From a virus: a DNA stretch of 35,366 bases. The position numbers were made by a program, and so were the translations under genes. The stretch spans positions 1 through 35,366 of IMG/VR virus record IMGVR_UViG_3300021406_000027. One strand, written 5' to 3'. Shown here piece by piece: positions 1 through 4,640 of this stretch (position 1 is the stretch's first letter; each line of letters starts with the position of its first letter). The notes below the pieces were generated by a model that was given only the letters and a program-made list of their open reading frames with translations, had not been told where the DNA came from and made no database searches.

Positions 1-44
1 GACTTTTAATCTATGAGTTGCGGGTTCGACCCCCGTGCGCCCCA
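1..44 (+). tRNA. tRNA-Lys(TTT), 5' truncated by window edge
   Basis: Only the 3' part is in the window. The anticodon loop reads C-T-TTT-A-A, giving anticodon TTT (Lys). The T stem at 20-24 pairs with 32-36 around a normal 7-base TTCGACC loop. The acceptor 3' strand is 37-43 and the discriminator is A44. It opens the tRNA cluster that runs to 667. Confidence 0.85.
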
Positions 45-48
45 CTCT

Positions 49-121
49 GGTTCCATGAGGTAAAGGCAAGCCTGCGAGGTTTTCACCCTCGTTGTCCGGG
101 TTCGACTTCCCGGTGGAACTA
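49..121 (+). tRNA. tRNA-Glu(TTC)
   Basis: Acceptor 49-55 pairs with 114-120 (7 bp, one G-T). The anticodon stem CGAGG/CCTCG encloses loop TTTTCAC, anticodon TTC. The T arm (96-100/109-113) leaves an 8-base loop, one longer than normal, so T-arm geometry is slightly odd. No encoded CCA. Confidence 0.85.
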
Positions 122-122
122 C

Positions 123-195
123 GCCTCCTTAGAGTAGCGGTCATCTCGTCGCGTTCTCAGCGCGAAGATCGCCGGTTCGAACCCGGCAGGAGGTA
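123..195 (+). tRNA. tRNA-Glu(CTC)
   Basis: Acceptor GCCTCCT (123-129) pairs with AGGAGGT (188-194). The anticodon loop TTCTCAG is closed by TCGCG/CGCGA and gives anticodon CTC. The T loop TTCGAAC is canonical and the discriminator is A195. With the previous gene it covers both Glu codons. Confidence 0.9.
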
Positions 196-211
196 CGCAA
201 CAACTAAACAG

Positions 212-286
212 TGGCATGTAGCTCAATTAGGCAGCAGCGCCTGGCCGTTAACCAGGAGGTTGAAGGTTCGATTCCTTCCGTGCCAG
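212..286 (+). tRNA. tRNA-Asn(GTT)
   Basis: Acceptor TGGCATG (212-218) pairs with CGTGCCA (279-285). The anticodon stem CCTGG/CCAGG encloses CCGTTAA, anticodon GTT. The T loop is TTCGATT and the discriminator is G286, as expected for Asn. Confidence 0.88.
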
Positions 287-300
287 CGATATCGCTAGTG

Positions 301-350
301 TCCGGTTATAGGTGATTGGAATTCTGGGGTCATTCCCCGGTGAGGTCGGA
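301..350 (+). other. 50-base tRNA-like element without a T arm
   Basis: It lies between tRNA-Asn and tRNA-Gln. The ends can pair (301-307 with 344-350, several G-T pairs), and CTGGG/CCCGG closes a 7-base loop GTCATTC that would present CAT after a U33. No TTCRA T loop exists. It may be a decayed tRNA or simply a spacer hairpin; I cannot decide. Confidence 0.3.
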
Positions 351-355
351 CGCCT

Positions 356-427
356 TGGGATGTGGTGTAACGGCAGCATGACAGGCTCTGAACCTGTCGG
401 TTTTTGGTTCGAATCCAGGCATCCCAG
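356..427 (+). tRNA. tRNA-Gln(CTG)
   Basis: Acceptor TGGGATG (356-362) pairs with CATCCCA (420-426). The anticodon stem ACAGG/CCTGT encloses CTCTGAA, anticodon CTG. The D arm and the T loop TTCGAAT are normal, and the discriminator is G427. Confidence 0.9.
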
Positions 428-440
428 CGGTACAACTTAA

Positions 441-513
441 TGCGGGGTATATCAGCGGCAGATTGTCGGCCTCATAAGCCTGACGGACAAGGGTTCGAGT
501 CCCTTCCTCGCTA
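441..513 (+). tRNA. tRNA with CAT anticodon (elongator Met or Ile2)
   Basis: The anticodon loop CTCATAA (471-477) gives CAT. The acceptor has six good pairs (442-447 with 506-511) but positions 1 and 72 are T and T. The anticodon stem has either one C-T mismatch or a bulged T481. The T arm AAGGG/CCCTT with loop TTCGAGT is sound. Met versus lysidine-modified Ile cannot be settled from sequence; the clear initiator tRNA is at 594-667. Confidence 0.75.
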
Positions 514-517
514 CTAG

Positions 518-593
518 ACAGGTAGTCCGGTTCGACTCCGGCGGCGTGGCCGCGGCGACGCTGAAGTGTAATGGGAGCACGCCTGTCGCCAAA
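518..593 (+). tRNA. Probable circularly permuted tRNA, Trp-like (3' half before 5' half)
   Basis: The 3' half comes first: ACAGG (518-522), a T arm with loop TTCGACT (531-537) and acceptor strand 543-549. Six bases later comes a 5' half: acceptor-like CGACGCT (556-562), a D arm (GTGT/GCAC, 566-580), CCTGT (582-586) and CGCCAAA (587-593). CCTGT is perfectly complementary to the upstream ACAGG, and 556-562 pairs with 543-549 with one G-G mismatch. The D arm and loop resemble tRNA-Trp (CCA), but position 33 would be G. The last base abuts the first base of tRNA-fMet. Two decayed tRNA fragments are the alternative. Confidence 0.5.
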
Positions 594-667
594 CGCGCGG
601 TGGAGGAGTTAGGTTCCTTGCAGGGTTCATACCCCTGAGACGCTCGGTTCGAATCCGGCCCGCGCAA
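594..667 (+). tRNA. Initiator tRNA-fMet(CAT)
   Basis: It carries both bacterial initiator hallmarks: a C1-A72 non-pair (C594, A666) on an otherwise perfect acceptor (595-600 with 660-665), and an anticodon stem CAGGG/CCCTG with three consecutive G-C pairs next to the loop TTCATAC (anticodon CAT). The T loop is TTCGAAT and the discriminator A667. A phage-supplied initiator tRNA could affect translation initiation, which fits the GTG/TTG-rich starts here; that link is inference. Confidence 0.85.
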
Positions 668-679
668 CTAAGCCTAGGA

Positions 680-1384
680 ATGGGCACTCGTGTGGCATAT
701 TCTGGTGGTGTGTCTGTGCCTGATGGTTCGTTGCCTGATGTTGAGGTTGGTCGGTTCGCGTTGCGGACGTTCGCGCTCAGATACATCCGTGTGACTGATC
801 CGGCGCTTAGATACACAGGTTGGGAGACTGTGACTGATCTGGTTCAGAGGTTCGGGTGGTGGGAGGAAGGCCCGAACGCGGTTGTTAAGGTGTGGGCGTC
901 GCCGTCGTATGCGAAGGATGGTGATTGGGAGGACGGCACGTGTACGGCGACCTGTTCCCGCGGCCCGCAGGTCAACCGTAAGCTGCGCCAGAATAAGCTG
1001 GGCCAGAATGTGTATACGCACGAGGCGGCGCATCAGGTTCCTGATATGGATTGTTCTTGCGGTATTTATGGGTCGTTGTCGTATGCGGATCTGATTCACC
1101 AGTATAAGAGGAATGCGCATAATATTGTTGCGGTGGTTGCTGCTGAGGGTGCGACGGTGATCGGGGATCGCGGTTTGCGGACGGCGTTCGCCCGGGTGGT
1201 GGCGTATTGGGTCGGTCCGGACCCGGTTCATATTAAGGTGGCTGAGGTTCAGTTTTCGGGGGCGAAGCGGTTCGATTCGATCACCGATATGTTGCCGGCG
1301 TACGGGTTGGCGTTGTTGCCGCCGGGTGTGGAACCGGACGGTAGTGGCCCGAACTGGTGGACGGAGAAAACCGGTGGCCGCTGA
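680..1384 (+). CDS. Hypothetical protein with Cys pair and CGIYG segment
   Basis: Unknown protein of 234 residues. Its middle has a cysteine cluster (C-T-A-T-C near residue 90) and the segment DCSCGIYG about 40 residues later, followed by an alternating hydrophobic region with VIGDRGLRTAF. That second segment resembles small actinobacterial proteins with a CxCGIY motif, but I cannot assign a function. The start is uncertain: ATG680 sits only one base after AGGA, and GTG692 is an in-frame alternative. First protein gene after the tRNA cluster, 12 bases behind tRNA-fMet. Confidence 0.7.
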   Translation: MGTRVAYSGGVSVPDGSLPDVEVGRFALRTFALRYIRVTDPALRYTGWETVTDLVQRFGWWEEGPNAVVKVWASPSYAKDGDWEDGTCTATCSRGPQVNRKLRQNKLGQNVYTHEAAHQVPDMDCSCGIYGSLSYADLIHQYKRNAHNIVAVVAAEGATVIGDRGLRTAFARVVAYWVGPDPVHIKVAEVQFSGAKRFDSITDMLPAYGLALLPPGVEPDGSGPNWWTEKTGGR

Positions 1385-1769
1385 CGAGTGGGACGCTTTG
1401 AACTGGTCGGAGAAGGACGGCGTCTGGTACGCCGGCTCAGTGACTGGCGGTGTCTACAAGGTTTTTAAGTCCCCATACGATTTCATCAGATCCACCTTTG
1501 GTTTAGAGAAGACGAAAAGCGAGTTGTGGGAGTGTGACTATACGTCGTCGCGGTCGGGGAAGTTGATCGGTCACGTGGGGGAAAGCTACGACCTTGCGGA
1601 GATCAAGAAAGCGGCTGCGGCGCATCATACTAAGCGGCGGCTGTTGGGGTTTGTGGATATTATGTCTCGTCCGGTGTGGCATCCGGCGTCTGAGTTGCCG
1701 GCGTTTCTGCAGCGTAAATCTGGTGCTCTGGATGAGTGGAGATCAGACCACGGCGAGGGCGGCGAATGA
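1374..1769 (+). CDS. Hypothetical protein, 131 aa
   Basis: GTG1374 is chosen because GGAG lies at a good distance and it overlaps the previous stop by 11 bases, like other junctions here. The protein is mixed polar with a WYAGSVTGGVYKVF stretch and a C-terminal FVDIMSRPVWHPASELPAFL segment. No domain recognised. It ends in an ATGA junction with the next gene, so 680-1957 is probably one operon. Confidence 0.65.
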   Translation: MAADEWDALNWSEKDGVWYAGSVTGGVYKVFKSPYDFIRSTFGLEKTKSELWECDYTSSRSGKLIGHVGESYDLAEIKKAAAAHHTKRRLLGFVDIMSRPVWHPASELPAFLQRKSGALDEWRSDHGEGGE

Positions 1770-1957
1770 CCACCAATGCACTGCGCTACTTCACGACCAT
1801 GCCCATCGTGCCGAACGGCGCGAGGCGGAACTTCCAAATCTATCGGCGCGACGGCGAACCGGCCTACATCATGAGCGTCGGCCCGAATACTACAGGCATT
1901 CTGGTGCCGGACGGTTGCGCGGCGGCGGAGATGATCACGATCGAGTTGAATGCTTGA
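1766..1957 (+). CDS. Hypothetical small protein, 63 aa
   Basis: Starts ATGACC in an ATGA overlap with the preceding gene. The 63 residues suggest a beta-rich fold (FQIYRRDGEPAYIMSVG, then TTGILVPDG). No recognisable family. Last gene before the promoter/terminator region at 1954-2049. Confidence 0.6.
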   Translation: MTTNALRYFTTMPIVPNGARRNFQIYRRDGEPAYIMSVGPNTTGILVPDGCAAAEMITIELNA

Positions 1958-1983
1958 CAGCACCATAGTGGTGTGGGTAGGTT
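1954..1983 (+). promoter_or_regulatory. Candidate promoter TTGACA - N18 - TAGGTT
   Basis: TTGACA at 1954-1959 matches the -35 consensus exactly; TAGGTT at 1978-1983 is a plausible actinobacterial -10. A transcript would begin about 1990, run through the hairpin at 2012-2043 and possibly into the gene at 2128. A second -10-like TAGGCT lies near 2087. Confidence 0.5.
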
Positions 1984-2011
1984 GTTGGTGTGTAGGTAGC
2001 CAAGTACTTAA

Positions 2012-2049
2012 GCCCATCAACCACCGTCTGGTCGTTGGTGGGCTTTCTT
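2012..2049 (+). terminator. Rho-independent terminator
   Basis: GCCCATCAAC (2012-2021) pairs with GTTGGTGGGC (2034-2043), 10 bp with one G-T, 12-base loop, followed by TTTCTT. It would end transcripts from 680-1957, or attenuate the promoter just upstream. Confidence 0.75.
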
Positions 2050-2127
2050 GTGTCTGAAACCCCTAGCGTTAAAGGCCAGCTTGGTGGTAGGCTTGCACAC
2101 CGTTACGAAGGATCAAAGTGAGGAACG

Positions 2128-2892
2128 ATGACCAATCAAATTAAGCTCAACCAAATCATTGCCATCGAGAAAGGTGTCAAGAATCAGACCACCCGCGTGG
2201 AGACTGATCTGTACCACTCTTTGGAGAAGAAGCAGCTTTTCGCGGGTTTGAGTCGGACGTACCGTCCGAAGGATGAGGAGGACGGTGACCGTCTTCCGCC
2301 GGAGTCGGTGTCGGTTCAGATCAAGTCGACGGATGTGCTTAAGCAGCTCACCCAGGTGTTGACGAGGCTGTTCGATGTCACGGCCACTAAGGACGCGGCT
2401 AACACCAGGGCCAAGGCCGACGTTGTTGTAGACGGAACTGTGATCGCGGCGGCGGTGCCGGTGACGACGTTGATGTTCTTCGAGAAGGAGTTGGAGAAGA
2501 TCGCTGCGTTCGTGGGCCGGGTGCCTCTGCTTGATCCGGCTATCCAGTGGAGTTACGACGATTCGGTCGGGGTGTTCCGGTCCGCTCCGGTGGAGACGGT
2601 CCGCACGAAGAAGGTTCCGAAGAACCACGTGCTGGCCGAGGCCACGAAGGAACACCCTGCGCAGGTGCAGATGTTCACCGAAGATATCCCTGTCGGTATG
2701 TGGTCGAAGACCGAGTTTTCCGGTGCGATGAAGGCTGATGACGTCGCCGCTATCGCGTCGCGGGTCGATAAGCTGCGCACCGCGGTGAAGTTCGCGCGGG
2801 AAGAAGCTAACAGCATCGCCGTGGAGGACGTTCACTACGGCGAGAACATCCTTAACTACCTCTTCGAAGGAGGTTCACAAGTTTCGGGTTGA
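2128..2892 (+). CDS. Conserved phage-type protein, 254 aa, function unknown
   Basis: Well-formed gene with a strong GAGGAACG ribosome site 5' of ATG2128 and its own upstream promoter candidates. The 254-residue product is acidic and probably soluble, with a helical N-terminus (IIAIEKGVKNQTTRVETDLY), a central TLMFFEKELEKIAAFVGRVP segment and a C-terminal helix with VDKLRTAVKFAREEAN. I recognise it as a type common in large actinobacteriophages but know no function. It stands alone, immediately before the permuted tRNA block. Confidence 0.8.
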   Translation: MTNQIKLNQIIAIEKGVKNQTTRVETDLYHSLEKKQLFAGLSRTYRPKDEEDGDRLPPESVSVQIKSTDVLKQLTQVLTRLFDVTATKDAANTRAKADVVVDGTVIAAAVPVTTLMFFEKELEKIAAFVGRVPLLDPAIQWSYDDSVGVFRSAPVETVRTKKVPKNHVLAEATKEHPAQVQMFTEDIPVGMWSKTEFSGAMKADDVAAIASRVDKLRTAVKFAREEANSIAVEDVHYGENILNYLFEGGSQVSG

Positions 2893-2947
2893 GCACCCGA
2901 TGCCAAGCGCAGCTTGGCGAATCTCAGATTGATGATTGAAGCTGAGA
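2885..2947 (+). other. Three consecutive hairpins upstream of permuted tRNA 1
   Basis: CGGGT/ACCCG (2885-2899), GCCAAGC/GCTTGGC around GCA (2902-2918) and ATCTCAG/CTGAGAT (2921-2947) follow each other with almost no spacer, between the end of the 2128 gene and the first permuted tRNA. TTGATG (2929-2934) could instead pair with CATCAA (3029-3034) beyond the tRNA 5' half. They may be leader structure for tRNA processing; the role is inference. Confidence 0.5.
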
Positions 2948-2950
2948 TAA

Positions 2951-3027
2951 CCGATGTCCAGTGCAAGTTCGAATCTTGCCCTCGGCTCCACATGCCGGGG
3001 TAGCCCAATTGGTAGAGGCAACATCGG
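2951..3027 (+). tRNA. Circularly permuted tRNA 1 (3' half upstream of 5' half)
   Basis: Order on the DNA: anticodon-stem 3' strand CCGATGT (2951-2957), variable loop CCAGT, T arm GCAAG-TTCGAAT-CTTGC (2963-2979), acceptor 3' strand CCTCGGC (2980-2986), TCCA (2987-2990), a 3-base spacer CAT, acceptor 5' strand GCCGGGG (2994-3000), TA, D arm GCC/GGC (3003-3019), A, then anticodon-stem 5' strand ACATCGG (3021-3027). Acceptor halves pair over 7 bp (one G-T) and anticodon strands over 7 bp. All four arms are complete; only the order is permuted, with the break in the anticodon loop. U73 with encoded CCA resembles Gly or Cys tRNAs. The anticodon cannot be read because the loop is split. Confidence 0.75.
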
Positions 3028-3063
3028 CCATCAACGTTAAATTATTGCTCTAGATTCAAACCC

Positions 3064-3101
3064 AGGTAGACGTGTCAAATCGACCGGGTGAAGGTAGACG
3101 T
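3064..3101 (+). repeat. 10-base direct repeat AGGTAGACGT
   Basis: AGGTAGACGT occurs at 3064-3073 and 3092-3101, in the spacer between the two permuted tRNAs. The second copy directly precedes the anticodon-stem strand of permuted tRNA 2 and contributes to the flanking helix with 3186-3194. It could mark a duplication boundary or a processing signal. Confidence 0.5.
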
Positions 3102-3176
3102 AGCAGAGATGGTGGTTCAATCCCGCCCGCCCCCTCCAAAATTCATGGGGGCGTGGCCCAATGGCAAGGCGCTGCG
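3102..3176 (+). tRNA. Circularly permuted tRNA 2 (3' half upstream of 5' half), Cys/Gly-like
   Basis: Order: anticodon-stem 3' strand GCAG (3103-3106), variable AGAT, T arm GGTGG-TTCAATC-CCGCC (3111-3127), acceptor 3' strand CGCCCCC (3128-3134), TCCA (3135-3138), spacer AAATTCAT, acceptor 5' strand GGGGGCG (3147-3153), TG, D arm GCC/GGC (3156-3170), G, then CTGC (3172-3175). Acceptor strands form a perfect 7-bp stem; CTGC/GCAG close the anticodon stem, followed by one G-A mismatch. Outside it, GAAGGTAG (3090-3097) pairs with 3186-3194 over 8 bp with one bulged A, so the flanks are held together. U73, CCA and the short D arm resemble tRNA-Cys or Gly; the anticodon is unresolved. Confidence 0.7.
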
Positions 3177-3256
3177 ACACTTAAACTAACCTTCGTCCTT
3201 AAATGTGTTGACACGGAAATGAATACCACCAAATGACCCGAAAAATCATTTGATTT

Positions 3257-3289
3257 GATGCCGGGCCGCCGGAGATGCGGCCCGGCATC
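3257..3289 (+). terminator. Perfect 13-bp GC-rich hairpin
   Basis: 3257-3269 pairs perfectly with 3277-3289 around the 7-base loop CGGAGAT. It separates the permuted tRNA block from the suppressor tRNA five bases further on. There is no U tract, but actinobacterial terminators often lack one; it could also be a processing barrier. TTGACA at 3209-3214 resembles a -35 box, without a convincing -10. Confidence 0.55.
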
Positions 3290-3294
3290 CCTAA

Positions 3295-3362
3295 GGCGCA
3301 CGTTCCGGTGACTAGCGAAGCTCTAACCTTCGCGACCGCGGGTTCGACTCCCGCATGCGCCG
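3295..3362 (+). tRNA. Amber suppressor tRNA (anticodon CTA), tRNA-Pyl-like shape
   Basis: Acceptor GGCGCA (3295-3300) pairs with TGCGCC (3356-3361), discriminator G3362. The anticodon stem is 6 bp (GCGAAG/CTTCGC) around CTCTAAC: U33 then CUA, which reads UAG. The D arm is minimal (GTT/GAC with a 5-base loop CCGGT) and one base separates acceptor from D stem. The T arm GCGGG-TTCGACT-CCCGC is canonical. A 6-bp anticodon stem, 5-base D loop, single linker base, CUA and G73 are known tRNA-Pyl traits; the normal T loop and 4-base variable region are less typical. No PylRS-like gene is in the window. A degenerate ordinary tRNA is the alternative. Confidence 0.7.
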
Positions 3363-3363
3363 C

Positions 3364-3651
3364 GTGAAAGCCAGGTTCCAAACCATCCCGCCGGAATGTC
3401 AGCACTGCGGCATCATCGACAGTCCAGACTTTGGTGCCCCGGTGGATTGCTACGAAGACAACGAACCCGACCCGCGCTGGTTCATGTGGTTATGCGCTAA
3501 TTGCCGAACCGACCAGTGGCATGCCAGCAACGGCACGGTCTCGTTGCGGGAGTTCCTTGGGCAAACCGAACTGGAACATAAATACTGGGTCGAAGGCAAG
3601 TGGGAGCCGTTCGCTGACGCTTACTACGAACGTGTCTGCGGAAACGACTGA
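3364..3651 (+). CDS. Small zinc-binding-type protein (two CxxC)
   Basis: About 95 residues with CQHC near the start and CANC further on, a four-cysteine zinc knuckle typical of small phage proteins. The C-terminus is acidic and aromatic (KYWVEGKWEPFADAYYERV). GTG3364 is preferred: an in-frame ATG3355 lies inside the tRNA acceptor. If RNase Z cuts after G3362, the mRNA would begin one base before GTG3364. No ribosome site is visible. DNA or RNA binding is possible but unproven. Confidence 0.6.
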   Translation: MKARFQTIPPECQHCGIIDSPDFGAPVDCYEDNEPDPRWFMWLCANCRTDQWHASNGTVSLREFLGQTELEHKYWVEGKWEPFADAYYERVCGND

Positions 3652-3654
3652 CAT

Positions 3655-4002
3655 TCACTGTCCGCGGTCGTGGATGTCTTTGACCATGGCGTGGATTTTC
3701 ATCATGGTTTCGTGGTTGGCGTCGGCTTGGGCGTCTTGGCGTGCGGTGATCTCGTTTGCTGTTCGTTGCAGAGCCGGCAACGCCCACCATTGAATCCAGT
3801 TGGAGAAGATGAGGACTTTCATCGCTAACGCCGCGTTTCCGACGGTGACTACGGGCAGGAAAAGGGCGATGTCGAACATGAGCTTTGAGGCCAGTAGGTG
3901 GTGGGCCAGCCATGCGCACAGTTTGTCGTTCATGCGGCCCAGCCAGCTTGAAGCCGTCGCCTGATATTTTTCCAGGTGTTCGTCGCGGTGCCGGATCGCC
4001 AT
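3655..4002 (-). CDS. Small membrane protein, DUF1003-like
   Basis: 115 residues: polar N-terminus, two closely spaced hydrophobic stretches (LMFDIALFLPVVTVGNAALAMKVLIF, written here as two parts: LMFDIALFLPVVTV and GNAALAMKVLIF), then a polar helix rich in N, E, D and K (ITARQDAQADANHETMMKI). This layout is like DUF1003 membrane proteins, where paired helices precede an acidic coiled tail. Convergent with the 3364 gene, three bases apart. GATAAT lies 7 bases before the ATG, suggesting a leaderless transcript. Function unknown. Confidence 0.65.
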   Translation of the reverse strand: MAIRHRDEHLEKYQATASSWLGRMNDKLCAWLAHHLLASKLMFDIALFLPVVTVGNAALAMKVLIFSNWIQWWALPALQRTANEITARQDAQADANHETMMKIHAMVKDIHDRGQ

Positions 4003-4015
4003 AAATCTGATTATC
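4003..4015 (-). promoter_or_regulatory. Leaderless-type -10 (GATAAT) for the 4002 gene
   Basis: On the minus strand GATAAT (4015 to 4010) is followed by seven bases and then the ATG at 4002, placing the expected transcription start on the start codon. No ribosome site is present. Same geometry as at 5296, 11972, 14010 and 31747. Confidence 0.5.
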
Positions 4016-4086
4016 GCCGCGGTTTACCAGTCCTATAGGCAGGACATGGATTGTGTGTTAATCTGATCGGCTGCCCCGAACCACTC

Positions 4087-4138
4087 TGGAGGTTACTATG
4101 CCCGGCTAACCCTCCTTCCTGTTGCATAGGAAAGGAGG
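4087..4138 (+). promoter_or_regulatory. Mini-ORF (MPG-stop) followed by a Shine-Dalgarno-sequestering hairpin
   Basis: TGGAGG (4087-4092) precedes ATG4098, which opens a three-codon ORF (Met-Pro-Gly-stop, 4098-4109). Directly after it, CCTCCTTCC (4111-4119) pairs with GGAAAGGAGG (4129-4138) over 9 bp with one bulged A. The right arm is the very strong ribosome site of the next gene (ATG4145). Folding would hide that site; a ribosome terminating on the mini-ORF would lie against the hairpin and could open it. Translational coupling is inference. Confidence 0.6.
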
Positions 4139-4144
4139 CAAACA

Positions 4145-4288
4145 ATGCCTGGTCCGATGTCCGCCCCGAACGGGGACGCTCGACTGGTCGCGATGACAGC
4201 CGAGCAGCGAGCGAACTTGCTTGCCGGCAAGAAACTAACTACCGGTAAAACCCGGAAGAAGAAGGGAGACCTCATGCCGAGGATATAG
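4145..4288 (+). CDS. Small basic protein, 47 aa
   Basis: ATG4145 is served by GGAAAGGAGG. The product is 47 residues, with a neutral N-terminus (MPGPMSAPNGD, echoing the MPG mini-ORF before it), a short helix (MTAEQRANLLAGKK) and a very basic tail with KTRKKKG. It ends in TAG. Nucleic-acid binding is plausible from charge only. Confidence 0.6.
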   Translation: MPGPMSAPNGDARLVAMTAEQRANLLAGKKLTTGKTRKKKGDLMPRI

Positions 4289-4330
4289 GTGCGCACAGGG
4301 CGCGCCATATTGGCATGAGAGGAGGCAGCT

Positions 4331-4540
4331 GTGGCTGCCGTCCAGAAAAACAAGGTTCGCGGCGCGGCCCCCAAGGTCCGCAACGCTAACCGCGCGAAGG
4401 GTTACTGGCTGAGTTTGCACAACGCCCGCGCTAACCGCCCCAACCGTGAACTGGTGCACCGCAACGCACGCCAGGGGATCAACTTCCCCGAGCTTCACCA
4501 CGTTGGGGCTGCCGCATATCGCCGGCTTCGTGTACGCTGA
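4331..4540 (+). CDS. Small basic protein, 69 aa
   Basis: GTG4331 follows a strong GAGAGGAGG site. The 69 residues are rich in Arg, Asn and Ala (KVRNANRAKGYWLSLHNARA, then RPNRELVHRNARQG). No domain recognised. Likely the partner of the 4145 gene in a short operon that ends at the 4569-4602 hairpin. Confidence 0.6.
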   Translation: MAAVQKNKVRGAAPKVRNANRAKGYWLSLHNARANRPNRELVHRNARQGINFPELHHVGAAAYRRLRVR

Positions 4541-4568
4541 CGGGTGCTGATTATCGACTGGTGTTACC

Positions 4569-4602
4569 GGTGCCGCGGCGTTGAGGAAGACGCCGCGGCA
4601 CC
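4569..4602 (+). terminator. Perfect 13-bp hairpin
   Basis: 4569-4581 is perfectly complementary to 4590-4602, with the 8-base loop TGAGGAAG. It lies 28 bases after the stop of the 4331 gene. No U tract. Similar in size and loop purine content to the hairpin at 3257-3289, so probably the same class of terminator or processing signal. Confidence 0.6.
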
Positions 4603-4640
4603 GTCACCCAAGTGCCGAGGCGGCGGCTAACCCGCAACAC

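Noticed and set aside
2640-2990. tmRNA ending at the CCA near 2990
   Set aside because: The 3' end resembles a tmRNA tail, but the upstream 350 bases are a solid coding gene and no tmRNA 5' acceptor or tag ORF is visible; the matching acceptor strand lies downstream instead.
3128-3153. A simple terminator hairpin formed by CGCCCCC/GGGGGCG
   Set aside because: Possible alone, but a complete T arm precedes, a D arm follows, CCA is present, the anticodon strands pair, and the same order occurs in the neighbouring element.
2953-3194. Ordinary linear tRNAs with introns (5' half, intron, 3' half)
   Set aside because: The linear pairing fails: GCCGGGG (2994) does not match CGCCCCC (3128), whereas each 3' half matches the 5' half directly after it.
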